From Zoogloeaceae bacterium (GTDB lineage: Bacteria; Pseudomonadota; Gammaproteobacteria; Burkholderiales; Rhodocyclaceae), in contig JAITDH010000133.1 in assembly GCA_031282665.1 (NCBI GenBank), forward strand, positions 1 through 6,384: a stretch of DNA of 6,384 bases. The letters are read 5' to 3'. The notes beneath the pieces are model-generated. The model had not been told where the DNA came from. It saw only the letters and a list, made by a program, of their open reading frames with translations, and did not search any database. Shown here in pieces: positions 1 through 5,235 of the stretch. The position numbers and the translations under genes were made by a program. How positions within the stretch are numbered: the stretch's first letter is position 1; each line of letters opens with the position of its first letter.

Positions 1-47
1 CTTTCATCGAACGCAAATACCAGGGCGCCAGCGTTCCCGCGTTTTGA
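1..47 (+). CDS. 3' end of an unidentified upstream gene (partial)
   Basis: The reading frame that starts at base 3 stays open to a TGA at 45-47 and would encode a C-terminal tail reading FIERKYQGASVPAF. The codons look like coding sequence of this genome (G/C-rich third positions), but fourteen residues are too few to name a family. In many betaproteobacteria the gene before lysC is tilS (tRNA-Ile lysidine synthase). That is context only: I do not recognise this tail as TilS. The gene runs in the same direction as lysC, and the 9-bp target duplication of the mobile element begins 22 bp after its stop, so the element did not interrupt it. Confidence 0.4.
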   Translation, partial: FIERKYQGASVPAF

Positions 48-69
48 TCGGAGATTCCGGGTTTCATCT

Positions 70-78
70 GATACCTGA
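70..78. repeat. Target-site duplication, left copy
   Basis: Sequence gatacctga directly precedes the GGGTGC end of the palindromic element and is repeated exactly at 243-251. The next bases outward differ, so the duplication is exactly 9 bp. Confidence 0.75.
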
Positions 79-242
79 GGGTGCAATTAACAAAGTGGAG
101 GATGCGACATCAAGAATTCTCCAAGCGAAGTGCCGCCGCTTGCCGTCCCCTCACACCCCGCCAAGCGGGGGAGGGGACGGCAAATATTCGTGCTTCGCCT
201 GGAAAGTCATTCGTATGGCATCCTCCACTTTTAATCGCACCC
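79..242. mobile_element. MITE-like non-autonomous element, 164 bp
   Basis: The left end (79-105) and the reverse complement of the right end (218-242) match at 24 of 25 aligned bases plus a 2-base insertion in the left copy. Both begin GGGTGC and contain AAGTGGAGGATGC. A perfect 9-bp direct repeat, gatacctga, abuts both ends (70-78 and 243-251), as expected of a target-site duplication. The interior is also palindromic: 121-130 pairs with 193-202 (9/10), 140-152 with 171-183 (13/13) and 156-161 with 165-170 (6/6, loop 162-164). The whole element can therefore fold into one long branched hairpin, as DNA or RNA. There is no room for a transposase and no convincing ORF. A short palindromic element with terminal repeats and a target duplication is by definition MITE-like; the transposase family that moved it is unknown. 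It lies 80 bp before the lysC start codon, so it could affect read-through or expression of lysC. Confidence 0.75.
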
Positions 243-251
243 GATACCTGA
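243..251. repeat. Target-site duplication, right copy
   Basis: Sequence gatacctga directly follows the GCACCC end of the element and is identical to 70-78. The perfect match suggests a fairly recent insertion. Confidence 0.75.
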
Positions 252-322
252 TTTCCGATTCCTTCCTTCTCTCTTCTGCGCTAGAATTCAAGGGTTTTTC
301 CCTCAATGCAGGCGGTCTATAA

Positions 323-1552
323 ATGGCGTTGATTGTTCAAAAATACGGCGGCACTTCGATGGGCAGCCCGGAGCGCATCAAAAACGTGGCGCGGCGGGTG
401 GCGAAATTTCATTCCCGCGGGGATCGGGTCGTGGTCGTGGTTTCCGCGATGAGCGGGGAAACCAACCGGCTGGTCGCCCTGGCCAGGGAAATCCAGGCGA
501 CACCCGATCCGCGCGAGCTGGATGTCGTGCTCTCCACCGGCGAGCAGGTTTCCATCGGCCTCCTGTGCATGGCCTTGCAGGATCTGGGCGTGGCGGCGAA
601 AAGCTATACCGGCGGACAGGTGCGCATCCTGACCGATGCCGCCTTCGGCAAGGCGCGAATCCTGGAAATCGATGGCGCAAACATCATGCGCGACCTGGAG
701 AACGGGCGTGTCGTCGTCGTCGCCGGTTTCCAGGGCGTCAATGACGAGGGCGACATCACCACCCTGGGACGCGGCGGTTCGGATACCACCGGGGTCGCGG
801 TCGCGGCGGCGCTGAAGGCGGATGAATGCCAGATCTATACCGATGTCGACGGCGTCTATACCACCGACCCGCGCGTCGTCCCGGAAGCGAAAAAGCTCGA
901 TACCATCACCTTCGAGGAAATGCTGGAAATGGCCAGCCTGGGTTCCAAGGTGTTGCAGATCCGCTCCGTCGAGTTCGCGGGCAAATACAAAGTCAAACTG
1001 CGCGTGCTTTCCAGCTTCGAGGAGGAGGGCGAGGGCACGCTGATTACTGTCGAGGAAGGCAAATCCATGGAAGAACCTATCATCTCCGGCATCGCGTTCA
1101 ACCGCGACGAAGCGAAACTGACCGTCCAGGGGGTTCCCGACCGTCCGGGCATCGCCTACCAGATACTGGGCCCCATCGCCGACGCGAACATCGACGTCGA
1201 CATGATTATCCAGAACGTCGGACATGATGGCGCGACGGATTTTTCCTTCACGGTGAATCGCTCCGAATTCGAAAAGGCCAGGACGGTGCTGGAAGGGGTT
1301 CGCCAGCATATCGGGGCGCGGGAGATCGTCGGCGACAACAAGGTCTGCAAGGTCTCCGCCGTCGGCGTCGGCATGCGCTCCCATCCCGGCGTCGCCAGCC
1401 AGATGTTCAGGGTATTGGCGGAGGAAGGAATCAACATCCGGATGATCTCCACTTCCGAAATCAAGATTTCCGTCGTTCTCGACGAAAAATACCTGGAACT
1501 CGCCGTGCGCGTCCTGCACCAGGCTTTCAATCTGGGGCAGGGAAAGGTCTGA
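323..1552 (+). CDS. lysC: Aspartate kinase (aspartokinase, alpha subunit)
   Basis: Cytoplasmic enzyme that phosphorylates L-aspartate with ATP, the committed step toward lysine, threonine, methionine and diaminopimelate. The 409-residue protein has the family's usual length. Visible motifs are KYGGTS at residues 7-12 (kinase signature), STGEQVS at 71-77, GRGGSDTT at 149-156 and VDGVYTTDPR at 175-184. The C-terminal third (from about 255) holds two ACT domains, with DRPGIAYQILG in the first and VGVGMRSHPGVASQMF in the second. These are the sites of allosteric feedback in this class (typically by Lys and Thr; effectors not visible here). The ATG at 323 is the right start because MALIVQKYGGTS matches the family N-terminus, with a modest aggcgg ribosome site at 310-315, 7 nt away. 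A possible -10 box TAGAAT lies at 282-287 just outside the mobile element, but its -35 is poor. Identification is very secure. Confidence 0.97.
   Translation: MALIVQKYGGTSMGSPERIKNVARRVAKFHSRGDRVVVVVSAMSGETNRLVALAREIQATPDPRELDVVLSTGEQVSIGLLCMALQDLGVAAKSYTGGQVRILTDAAFGKARILEIDGANIMRDLENGRVVVVAGFQGVNDEGDITTLGRGGSDTTGVAVAAALKADECQIYTDVDGVYTTDPRVVPEAKKLDTITFEEMLEMASLGSKVLQIRSVEFAGKYKVKLRVLSSFEEEGEGTLITVEEGKSMEEPIISGIAFNRDEAKLTVQGVPDRPGIAYQILGPIADANIDVDMIIQNVGHDGATDFSFTVNRSEFEKARTVLEGVRQHIGAREIVGDNKVCKVSAVGVGMRSHPGVASQMFRVLAEEGINIRMISTSEIKISVVLDEKYLELAVRVLHQAFNLGQGKV
1067..1552 (+). CDS. Probable internal translation product: aspartokinase beta (regulatory) subunit
   Basis: An in-frame ATG at 1067 (residue 249 of LysC) is preceded by a strong Shine-Dalgarno-like gaggaagg at 1052-1059, 7 nt upstream. 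Translation from it would give a 161-residue protein starting MEEPIISGIAF and containing only the two ACT domains. Aspartokinases of the alpha2beta2 type (for example Corynebacterium and Bacillus) are known to make exactly such a beta subunit from an internal in-frame start at about residue 250. The protein here is of the same architecture and the start lies at the same point. The start signal is seen in the sequence and the subunit behaviour is inferred from the family. The signal could instead be a chance result of the codons for EEGK. Confidence 0.55.
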   Translation: MEEPIISGIAFNRDEAKLTVQGVPDRPGIAYQILGPIADANIDVDMIIQNVGHDGATDFSFTVNRSEFEKARTVLEGVRQHIGAREIVGDNKVCKVSAVGVGMRSHPGVASQMFRVLAEEGINIRMISTSEIKISVVLDEKYLELAVRVLHQAFNLGQGKV

Positions 1553-1581
1553 TTGACCGGGAACCGCAAACTCTTTATGAT
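1553..1581 (+). promoter_or_regulatory. Sigma-70 promoter for tRNA-Ser
   Basis: TTGACC (1553-1558) and TATGAT (1576-1581) each match the -35 and -10 consensus at five of six positions and are separated by exactly 17 bp. Transcription would start near 1588, about 10 nt before the tRNA 5' end. The -35 box begins at the first base after the lysC stop codon. The sequence after the -10 is GC-rich (cgcggttc), the kind of discriminator typical of stringently controlled stable-RNA promoters; that regulation is inference. Confidence 0.65.
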
Positions 1582-1597
1582 TCGCGGTTCTTCTCAT

Positions 1598-1691
1598 GGA
1601 GACGTGGCCGAGAGGTCGAAGGCACTCCCCTGCTAAGGGAGCATGCGGGCTAAAACTCGCATCGAGGGTTCGAATCCCTCCGTCTCCGCCA
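1598..1691 (+). tRNA. tRNA-Ser(GCU) with encoded CCA
   Basis: A complete class II tRNA cloverleaf is visible. The acceptor GGAGACG (1598-1604) pairs with CGTCTCC (1681-1687), followed by discriminator G1688 and a genome-encoded CCA (1689-1691). The anticodon stem CTCCC/GGGAG (1625-1629/1637-1641) encloses loop CTGCTAA with anticodon GCT at 1632-1634, which reads AGC and AGU serine codons. A long variable arm (about 1642-1663) and a T-arm GAGGGTTCGAATCCCTC are present; the long variable arm is diagnostic of serine tRNAs. It sits between lysC and thrH, and the lysC to tRNA-Ser order is common in betaproteobacteria. Confidence 0.96.
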
Positions 1692-1737
1692 ATTTGATTA
1701 CCCGAATTCCTCACATCGTTCTTGTCCGGAGTGTGCC

Positions 1738-2340
1738 GTGCGTATCGTTTGTCTTGATCTCGAAGGGGTTCTGGTGCCGGAGGTGTGGGTGGAGTTTGCC
1801 CGCCGCAACGGGATCGAGGCGTTGAAGAAAACGACGCGCGACGAGCCGGATTACGACAAGTTGATGCGCTTTCGCCTGGAGGTCCTGCGCCAGCACGGCC
1901 TGGGCCTGCCGGACATCCAGAAGACCATCGCGGAAATGGGCCCCTTTCCGGGCGCGCGGGAGTTTCTCGACCAACTGCGCGAAACCTACCAACTGGTCAT
2001 CCTCTCCGATACCTTTTATGAATTCGCCCATCCGCTGATGCGCCAACTGGGCTGGCCGACGCTCTTCTGCCATAGCCTGGAATGCGACGCCGAGGGTTTC
2101 GTGACGGCCTATCACCTGCGCATGCCCAACCAGAAGCAGGAGGCCGTCAGGCGCTTCAAGGAACTGAATTTCAAGGTCGTCGCGGCGGGCGATTCCTATA
2201 ACGATACGGCAATGCTGGGCGAGGCGCATGGCGGGATATTGTTCCGCCCGCCGGAAAATGTGCTGCGCGAGTTTCCGCAATTCCCCGTCGTCCGCGATTA
2301 CGAGGCCCTTCGCCGGGAGATCGACGCGGCCTTCGGTTGA
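1738..2340 (+). CDS. thrH: Bifunctional phosphoserine phosphatase / homoserine phosphotransferase ThrH
   Basis: HAD-superfamily enzyme of 200 residues that closely matches the ThrH of Pseudomonas. That protein dephosphorylates phosphoserine and can transfer the phosphate to homoserine, giving homoserine phosphate for threonine synthesis. HAD motif I is CLDLEGVLVPE, with nucleophile D7 and acid E9. Motif II is VILSDTFYEF, with S90. The motif III lysine is probably K133. Motif IV is AAGDSYNDTAML, with D152 and D156. The family hallmark FPQFPVV is present at 179-185. The GTG start at 1738 is supported by GGAG at 1728-1731, 6 nt upstream, and by alignment of MRIVCLDLEG to the family N-terminus. 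The gene starts 46 bp after the tRNA and may be reached by read-through from its promoter. Its location beside lysC fits a shared role in the aspartate family of amino acids. Confidence 0.93.
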   Translation: MRIVCLDLEGVLVPEVWVEFARRNGIEALKKTTRDEPDYDKLMRFRLEVLRQHGLGLPDIQKTIAEMGPFPGAREFLDQLRETYQLVILSDTFYEFAHPLMRQLGWPTLFCHSLECDAEGFVTAYHLRMPNQKQEAVRRFKELNFKVVAAGDSYNDTAMLGEAHGGILFRPPENVLREFPQFPVVRDYEALRREIDAAFG

Positions 2341-2352
2341 TTCGGCTGAATC
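2339..2352. terminator. Small hairpin between convergent genes
   Basis: gattc (2339-2343) pairs with gaatc (2348-2352) around a 4-nt loop, overlapping the thrH stop codon. It lies within the 15-bp gap between the convergent stops of thrH and the CbiM-like gene. A weak bidirectional terminator is possible. The stem is only 5 bp and has no U-tract on the plus strand, so support is low. Confidence 0.2.
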
Positions 2353-2355
2353 GGG

Positions 2356-3036
2356 TTATTTCCCGTCCAGATAGAGGTGCTGGTCGTAGGCGACGACCCA
2401 GGTCGGGTAATAGACCGTCATCAGGGTGAGCAGCATTCCGGAGAGCCAGGCTTCGGAAAAGCCGAGAAGGATGTAATAGGGCAGGTATTCCTCGGCCAGG
2501 TAGGTCCATGTGTAGATGCCGGTCGCGGCGTAGAGGAGGGAAGCGGCGAGACCGATGCCGGCGACGACCAGCGCCGCGCCGAAGAAACACTGGAGAAAAA
2601 TGAAAATGAAGAAATGACGGGGAAAGAAGCGCTCGACGGCGGAGCGGATCAGGCGGGCGAGGATGACGCCGATCCCGGCGGTCATGAGAGCATCGAGGGC
2701 GAAACCCGACCAGGAAAGCGCGCCGGTCAGCGCCAGTCCGGCGAGGACCAGGTTGAAGCCGATGAAGGCCAGCGGCACGTCGAAGAGAAGGGTGAACAGC
2801 ATGATGCCGGTGAGATGCAAATCCAGCCCCGGCTTGATCCCCGCCTTCATTCCCCAGAAGAAGACGAGGAGAATGACGATCGCCATCCAGAGATTGAAGC
2901 GGCGGCTTTCCTGTTCCAGCAGGGTTCGCCAGGGGGCGCGGCGGATGGCGTGGATGAGGCATGGCAGCCAGAGAAGCCAGGAGAGCCAGATCAGCCACGG
3001 AACATGTTCCGCCAGGAGGGTGGCATCGAAGTTCAT
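2356..3036 (-). CDS. CbiM-like integral membrane protein (energy-coupling-factor-type permease family)
   Basis: The 226-residue, strongly hydrophobic protein has about six membrane segments, roughly at residues 12-30, 49-66, 76-105, 110-130, 141-171 and 184-212. GIKPGLDLHLTG (66-77) and LGFSEAWLSGMLLTLMTVY (191-209) match a betaproteobacterial family usually annotated as an energy-coupling-factor ABC transporter permease related to CbiM, the substrate-binding membrane unit for cobalt or nickel uptake. The classical His-rich CbiM N-terminus is not present, and there are no cbiQ- or cbiO-like genes in the window, so substrate and partners are unknown. I chose the ATG at 3036 (MNFDATLLAEHVPWL). 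An in-frame TTG at 3072 would add 12 residues encoded by repetitive spacer DNA and lacks a ribosome site; the ATG also has no clear one. It is last in the leftward gene set, 43 bp after the lipoprotein gene. Confidence 0.75.
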   Translation of the reverse strand: MNFDATLLAEHVPWLIWLSWLLWLPCLIHAIRRAPWRTLLEQESRRFNLWMAIVILLVFFWGMKAGIKPGLDLHLTGIMLFTLLFDVPLAFIGFNLVLAGLALTGALSWSGFALDALMTAGIGVILARLIRSAVERFFPRHFFIFIFLQCFFGAALVVAGIGLAASLLYAATGIYTWTYLAEEYLPYYILLGFSEAWLSGMLLTLMTVYYPTWVVAYDQHLYLDGK

Positions 3037-3090
3037 GAATCGGATCGCTAATCGGATCGCTATAGCCAACAACAGCCAGCTACAGCCAGC
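3037..3090. repeat. Spacer made entirely of short tandem repeats
   Basis: Read on the minus strand, this stretch is three 10-bp units (gctggctgta, gctggctgtt, gttggctata; 3090-3061) followed by two 12-bp units (gcgatccgatta, gcgatccgattc; 3060-3037), ending right at the ATG of the CbiM-like gene. In a shifted phase the 12-mer is perfectly duplicated on the plus strand (atcggatcgcta at 3039-3050 and 3051-3062). The first 10-mer encodes the last residues of the lipoprotein and the first two bases of its TAG stop. Confidence 0.8.
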
Positions 3091-3694
3091 AGGCTTTTTG
3101 CTTGTCCCGGCCGGTTTCGCGCCATTGCCGCAAATCCTGCGCCAGCCGTTTCGCGCCTTCCGCCAGCGCCGTGACGCCGCCTGCCGCGTCCGGCGTGGGG
3201 GCGGGGATTTTCTGGGTGAATTGCGCCTCGTCTTCCAGGCGGTTTTTCCCCCGGTTCCAGAGGCGCGCCTTCAGGGAAAGGATGCCGTAGCTTTCGTCCG
3301 GCGCGGGGAAAACCTGCTCGAAACGTTGCAGATGGAGGAAAAGCTCGCAGCGGTCTTCCGTCCCGGCCGGCCAGGAAAGCGCGCCTTCCAGGCGGCGGCG
3401 GAGAATCTCGGCGGGCGGGTTGCTCCACTGCGATTCCGCATAGGCGAAGACCTGCGCGCTTCCGGCCGGCGCGGCATATTCCAGGCGATAGCGCATGGCG
3501 GGGCTTTGCAATCCGGGAACGGCGCGGAGTTCGAAGAGCCAGGCGCGGCGGGAAGCGTCGAAGCCGCTTTCCGGCAGGCTATCGGCGCCAAGGTCGAACA
3601 GGGTGACGGAGGGAACGGGAGGGGGAAAGAGCGAAGCGCAGGCGGCGAGAAAAAAACCGGCGAAGAGGGAAAGGAGCAGATTCCTGGTTTTCAT
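3080..3694 (-). CDS. ABC-type transport auxiliary lipoprotein (PqiC/DUF330 family)
   Basis: Predicted outer-membrane lipoprotein of 204 residues that would work with the adjacent MlaD-like protein in phospholipid or hydrophobic-solute transport across the periplasm. Residues 1-18 form a signal peptide (basic MKTR, hydrophobic core) ending in lipobox LAAC, with the lipidated cysteine at C19 followed by Ala, which is compatible with outer-membrane sorting. The family pattern is seen in MRYRLEYA (67-74), FAYAESQWSNPPAEILRRRLE (83-103) and LKARLWNRG (141-149). Its ATG overlaps the TGA of the MlaD-like gene by 4 bp (ATGA, 3694-3691), indicating translational coupling. The last residues (KACWL) are encoded by the tandem repeats that fill the following spacer, so the C-terminus may have been altered by repeat slippage. 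Family assignment is good; the transported substrate is inferred. Confidence 0.83.
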   Translation of the reverse strand: MKTRNLLLSLFAGFFLAACASLFPPPVPSVTLFDLGADSLPESGFDASRRAWLFELRAVPGLQSPAMRYRLEYAAPAGSAQVFAYAESQWSNPPAEILRRRLEGALSWPAGTEDRCELFLHLQRFEQVFPAPDESYGILSLKARLWNRGKNRLEDEAQFTQKIPAPTPDAAGGVTALAEGAKRLAQDLRQWRETGRDKQKACWL

Positions 3695-4620
3695 GGGCGC
3701 TCCGATGGCCTGCCGGGCGCGCTGAAGCCGGCTTCGCCCGGCCCGGGTCTTGCCGGCGCCGCGCCGAAGATCAGGCTTTGCGGCGAGCGTTCCAGCATTT
3801 CCAGCACGCGCCCCAGTTGCCGGGTGGTGACGGTCAGTTCCTGGCTCATCGCGGCGACCTGCGGCACGAGCCGCTCGCCGGGCTCGCCCTGGACGCCGAT
3901 GATGTCGTCCAGGCGGGTCGTCACGTCGTCGATGTGCTGCACCATCAGTCTCGCTTCCTTCACCAACGCCGGTATTTCCCGCATGGCGCTCGATGCCGAT
4001 TGTATGTTCTCCGGGGAAAGCGCCTGTTGCAGGCGGCTCAGGGTATCGTCGGTGCGCTTGCTGGCGGATTCGAGATGGGCGAGGATCTGTCCCAGGTTGT
4101 GGCGATTGTTTTCGTTGAGGAGGGCGTTGGCATTGCTCAGGAAATTCTGCACCTGCACGAGCATTTCCGGCAGTTTTTCCTGTATCTGGTTCATCAGCGA
4201 GGCTTCCAGGGGAATGCGCGGCGGCTTGCCGGCAATCTCCTCGGGCAGGGATTCCCAGTCGTTGTCGGGACCATGTCCATCCTCCAGGAGAATTTGCGCG
4301 ATGCCCGTTATGCCCTGGTAGGAGAAGTGGGCGCTGGTATCCATCCCCAAGGGAAGATTCTTCTTGATCTGGATGCGGATCAGGATATTGCGCATATCCT
4401 CCGGATCGAGATAGATGTCCTCCACCTTGCCGACCTGGATGCCGCGATAGCTGACGCGCGCCTGGGGATTGAGGCCGTTTACGTTCTGCCGGGAAACGAC
4501 CAGCAATTCACGGGTTTCCTCCTGGTTGGCAGCGCCGAACCAGAACAGGGAAAGGAATACCGCCGTGCCGAGAACGAGGGTAAACAAGCCGGCCAGCAAG
4601 GCATGCGCGCGATTCTCCAT
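3691..4620 (-). CDS. MlaD-like MCE-domain protein, substrate-binding component of a lipid ABC transporter
   Basis: The 309-residue protein is anchored in the inner membrane by one N-terminal segment (about 9-30) and faces the periplasm. A single MCE domain covers roughly residues 37-115, with the typical VNGLNPQARVSYRGIQVGKV (47-66) and SYQGITGIAQILL (100-112). A long helical region follows (about 140-275, rich in coiled-coil-like heptads), then a Pro/Gly-rich tail (285-309). This layout resembles long MlaD or Mce relatives in which helices form a periplasmic channel; single-domain MlaD itself is shorter. The ATG at 4620 fits the family start, but its ribosome site is weak. It lies 26 bp after the hemerythrin gene and overlaps the lipoprotein gene. 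The usual partner ATPase and permease (MlaF/MlaE type) are not in the window and would have to be encoded elsewhere. Confidence 0.87.
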   Translation of the reverse strand: MENRAHALLAGLFTLVLGTAVFLSLFWFGAANQEETRELLVVSRQNVNGLNPQARVSYRGIQVGKVEDIYLDPEDMRNILIRIQIKKNLPLGMDTSAHFSYQGITGIAQILLEDGHGPDNDWESLPEEIAGKPPRIPLEASLMNQIQEKLPEMLVQVQNFLSNANALLNENNRHNLGQILAHLESASKRTDDTLSRLQQALSPENIQSASSAMREIPALVKEARLMVQHIDDVTTRLDDIIGVQGEPGERLVPQVAAMSQELTVTTRQLGRVLEMLERSPQSLIFGAAPARPGPGEAGFSAPGRPSERP

Positions 4621-4646
4621 GGATCATGGTCCGGTTGCCGCCTGGC

Positions 4647-5138
4647 TTACCAGAATTTCCACCAGGCGGATTTCTTCTTGTGTTTCCGCATGGACTCGCG
4701 GGATTTTTCCGACCAGTCCTCGATATCCTTGTGCTGGTTGCTCGTCTTGAAAAAGGCTCCGTATTTCATGTCTTCTTCCAGGATATGCTTGGTCAGCCAG
4801 TTGCGCAGGAATTGCAGGAGTTCGAAACTTATCGCGGCATGTCCGCTGGCAATCTTGTGTTGCAGGGCCTCGACCTCCTCGACCAGATCCTTGTGCAGCT
4901 TGCAGTGCTCTTCATATTTCGGGTAATTGCCGACCCGCATCAGGGTCTGCTCCAGGGCGAAATGCACACGGGTATATTCCACGAGTTCATGCAGGATCGT
5001 CCTGCACGCGGTGCTTCCTTTCTTCTCCAGGATGGCTTCATGCAACTGGTTGATCAAGTGAAACAGGGTCTTGTGCTGCTCGTCGATCTCGTCGATTCCG
5101 ACACTGTAATCGTCGGACCAGACAAAGTTCTTGGACAT
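4647..5138 (-). CDS. Bacteriohemerythrin (di-iron O2-binding protein)
   Basis: Cytoplasmic four-helix-bundle protein with a non-haem di-iron site that binds O2 reversibly; proposed roles in the family include oxygen delivery, storage or sensing. All seven ligands are visible: H22 (DEQHKTLF), H59 and E63 (HFALE), H78 and H82 (HCKLH), and H118 and D123 (HILEED). The N-terminus FVWSDDYSVGIDEIDEQH is the family signature. The protein is 163 residues. The bundle ends near residue 130, leaving a hydrophilic linker and a basic, aromatic tail (RKHKKKSAWWKFW) beyond the usual core. The ATG at 5138 is backed by a perfect AAGGAG (5145-5150), 6 nt away. A weak promoter (TTTCCG, 17 bp, TATCCT) can be read in the 97-bp gap after the GST gene. 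Confidence 0.95.
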   Translation of the reverse strand: MSKNFVWSDDYSVGIDEIDEQHKTLFHLINQLHEAILEKKGSTACRTILHELVEYTRVHFALEQTLMRVGNYPKYEEHCKLHKDLVEEVEALQHKIASGHAAISFELLQFLRNWLTKHILEEDMKYGAFFKTSNQHKDIEDWSEKSRESMRKHKKKSAWWKFW

Positions 5139-5235
5139 TGCTTACTCCTTTTTCTCCCTTTACGACGCAGGTTTGAGGATACCGGAAGTCTACTTGCGCG
5201 GAAACGGAGAATCGACAAATATTGATGGAATCATC

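Noticed and set aside
1..47. Upstream gene called tilS
   Set aside because: Gene order in related bacteria suggests it, but the visible residues do not resemble a TilS C-terminus that I can recall, so it is left unnamed.
140..183. Strong hairpin as an intrinsic terminator
   Set aside because: The 13-bp plus 6-bp stem is stable, but no T-run follows on either strand; it is better explained as the interior of the palindromic mobile element.
44..322. 92-codon frame spanning the mobile element upstream of lysC
   Set aside because: It runs through the palindromic element and both target duplications, has no ribosome site and gives no recognisable protein.
48..322. Lysine riboswitch or T-box upstream of lysC
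   Set aside because: The leader is occupied by the palindromic insertion, and none of the conserved lysine-riboswitch or T-box sequence elements is seen.
1561..1590. Inverted repeat gaaccgc/gcggttc as a lysC terminator
   Set aside because: The 7-bp arms flank the -10 box of the strong tRNA promoter and no run of T follows, so the promoter explanation is preferred.
317..1714. 465-codon open frame antisense to lysC
   Set aside because: It covers the whole of a well-identified lysC and the tRNA on the opposite strand, its protein resembles no family, and long antisense frames are expected from the G/C-rich third positions.
2663..4321. 552-codon plus-strand frame across three minus-strand genes, and similar frames at 2377-3051 and 3778-4926
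   Set aside because: Each is the shadow of genes supported by clear domain and motif content on the minus strand; the predicted proteins are low-complexity and cross gene boundaries.
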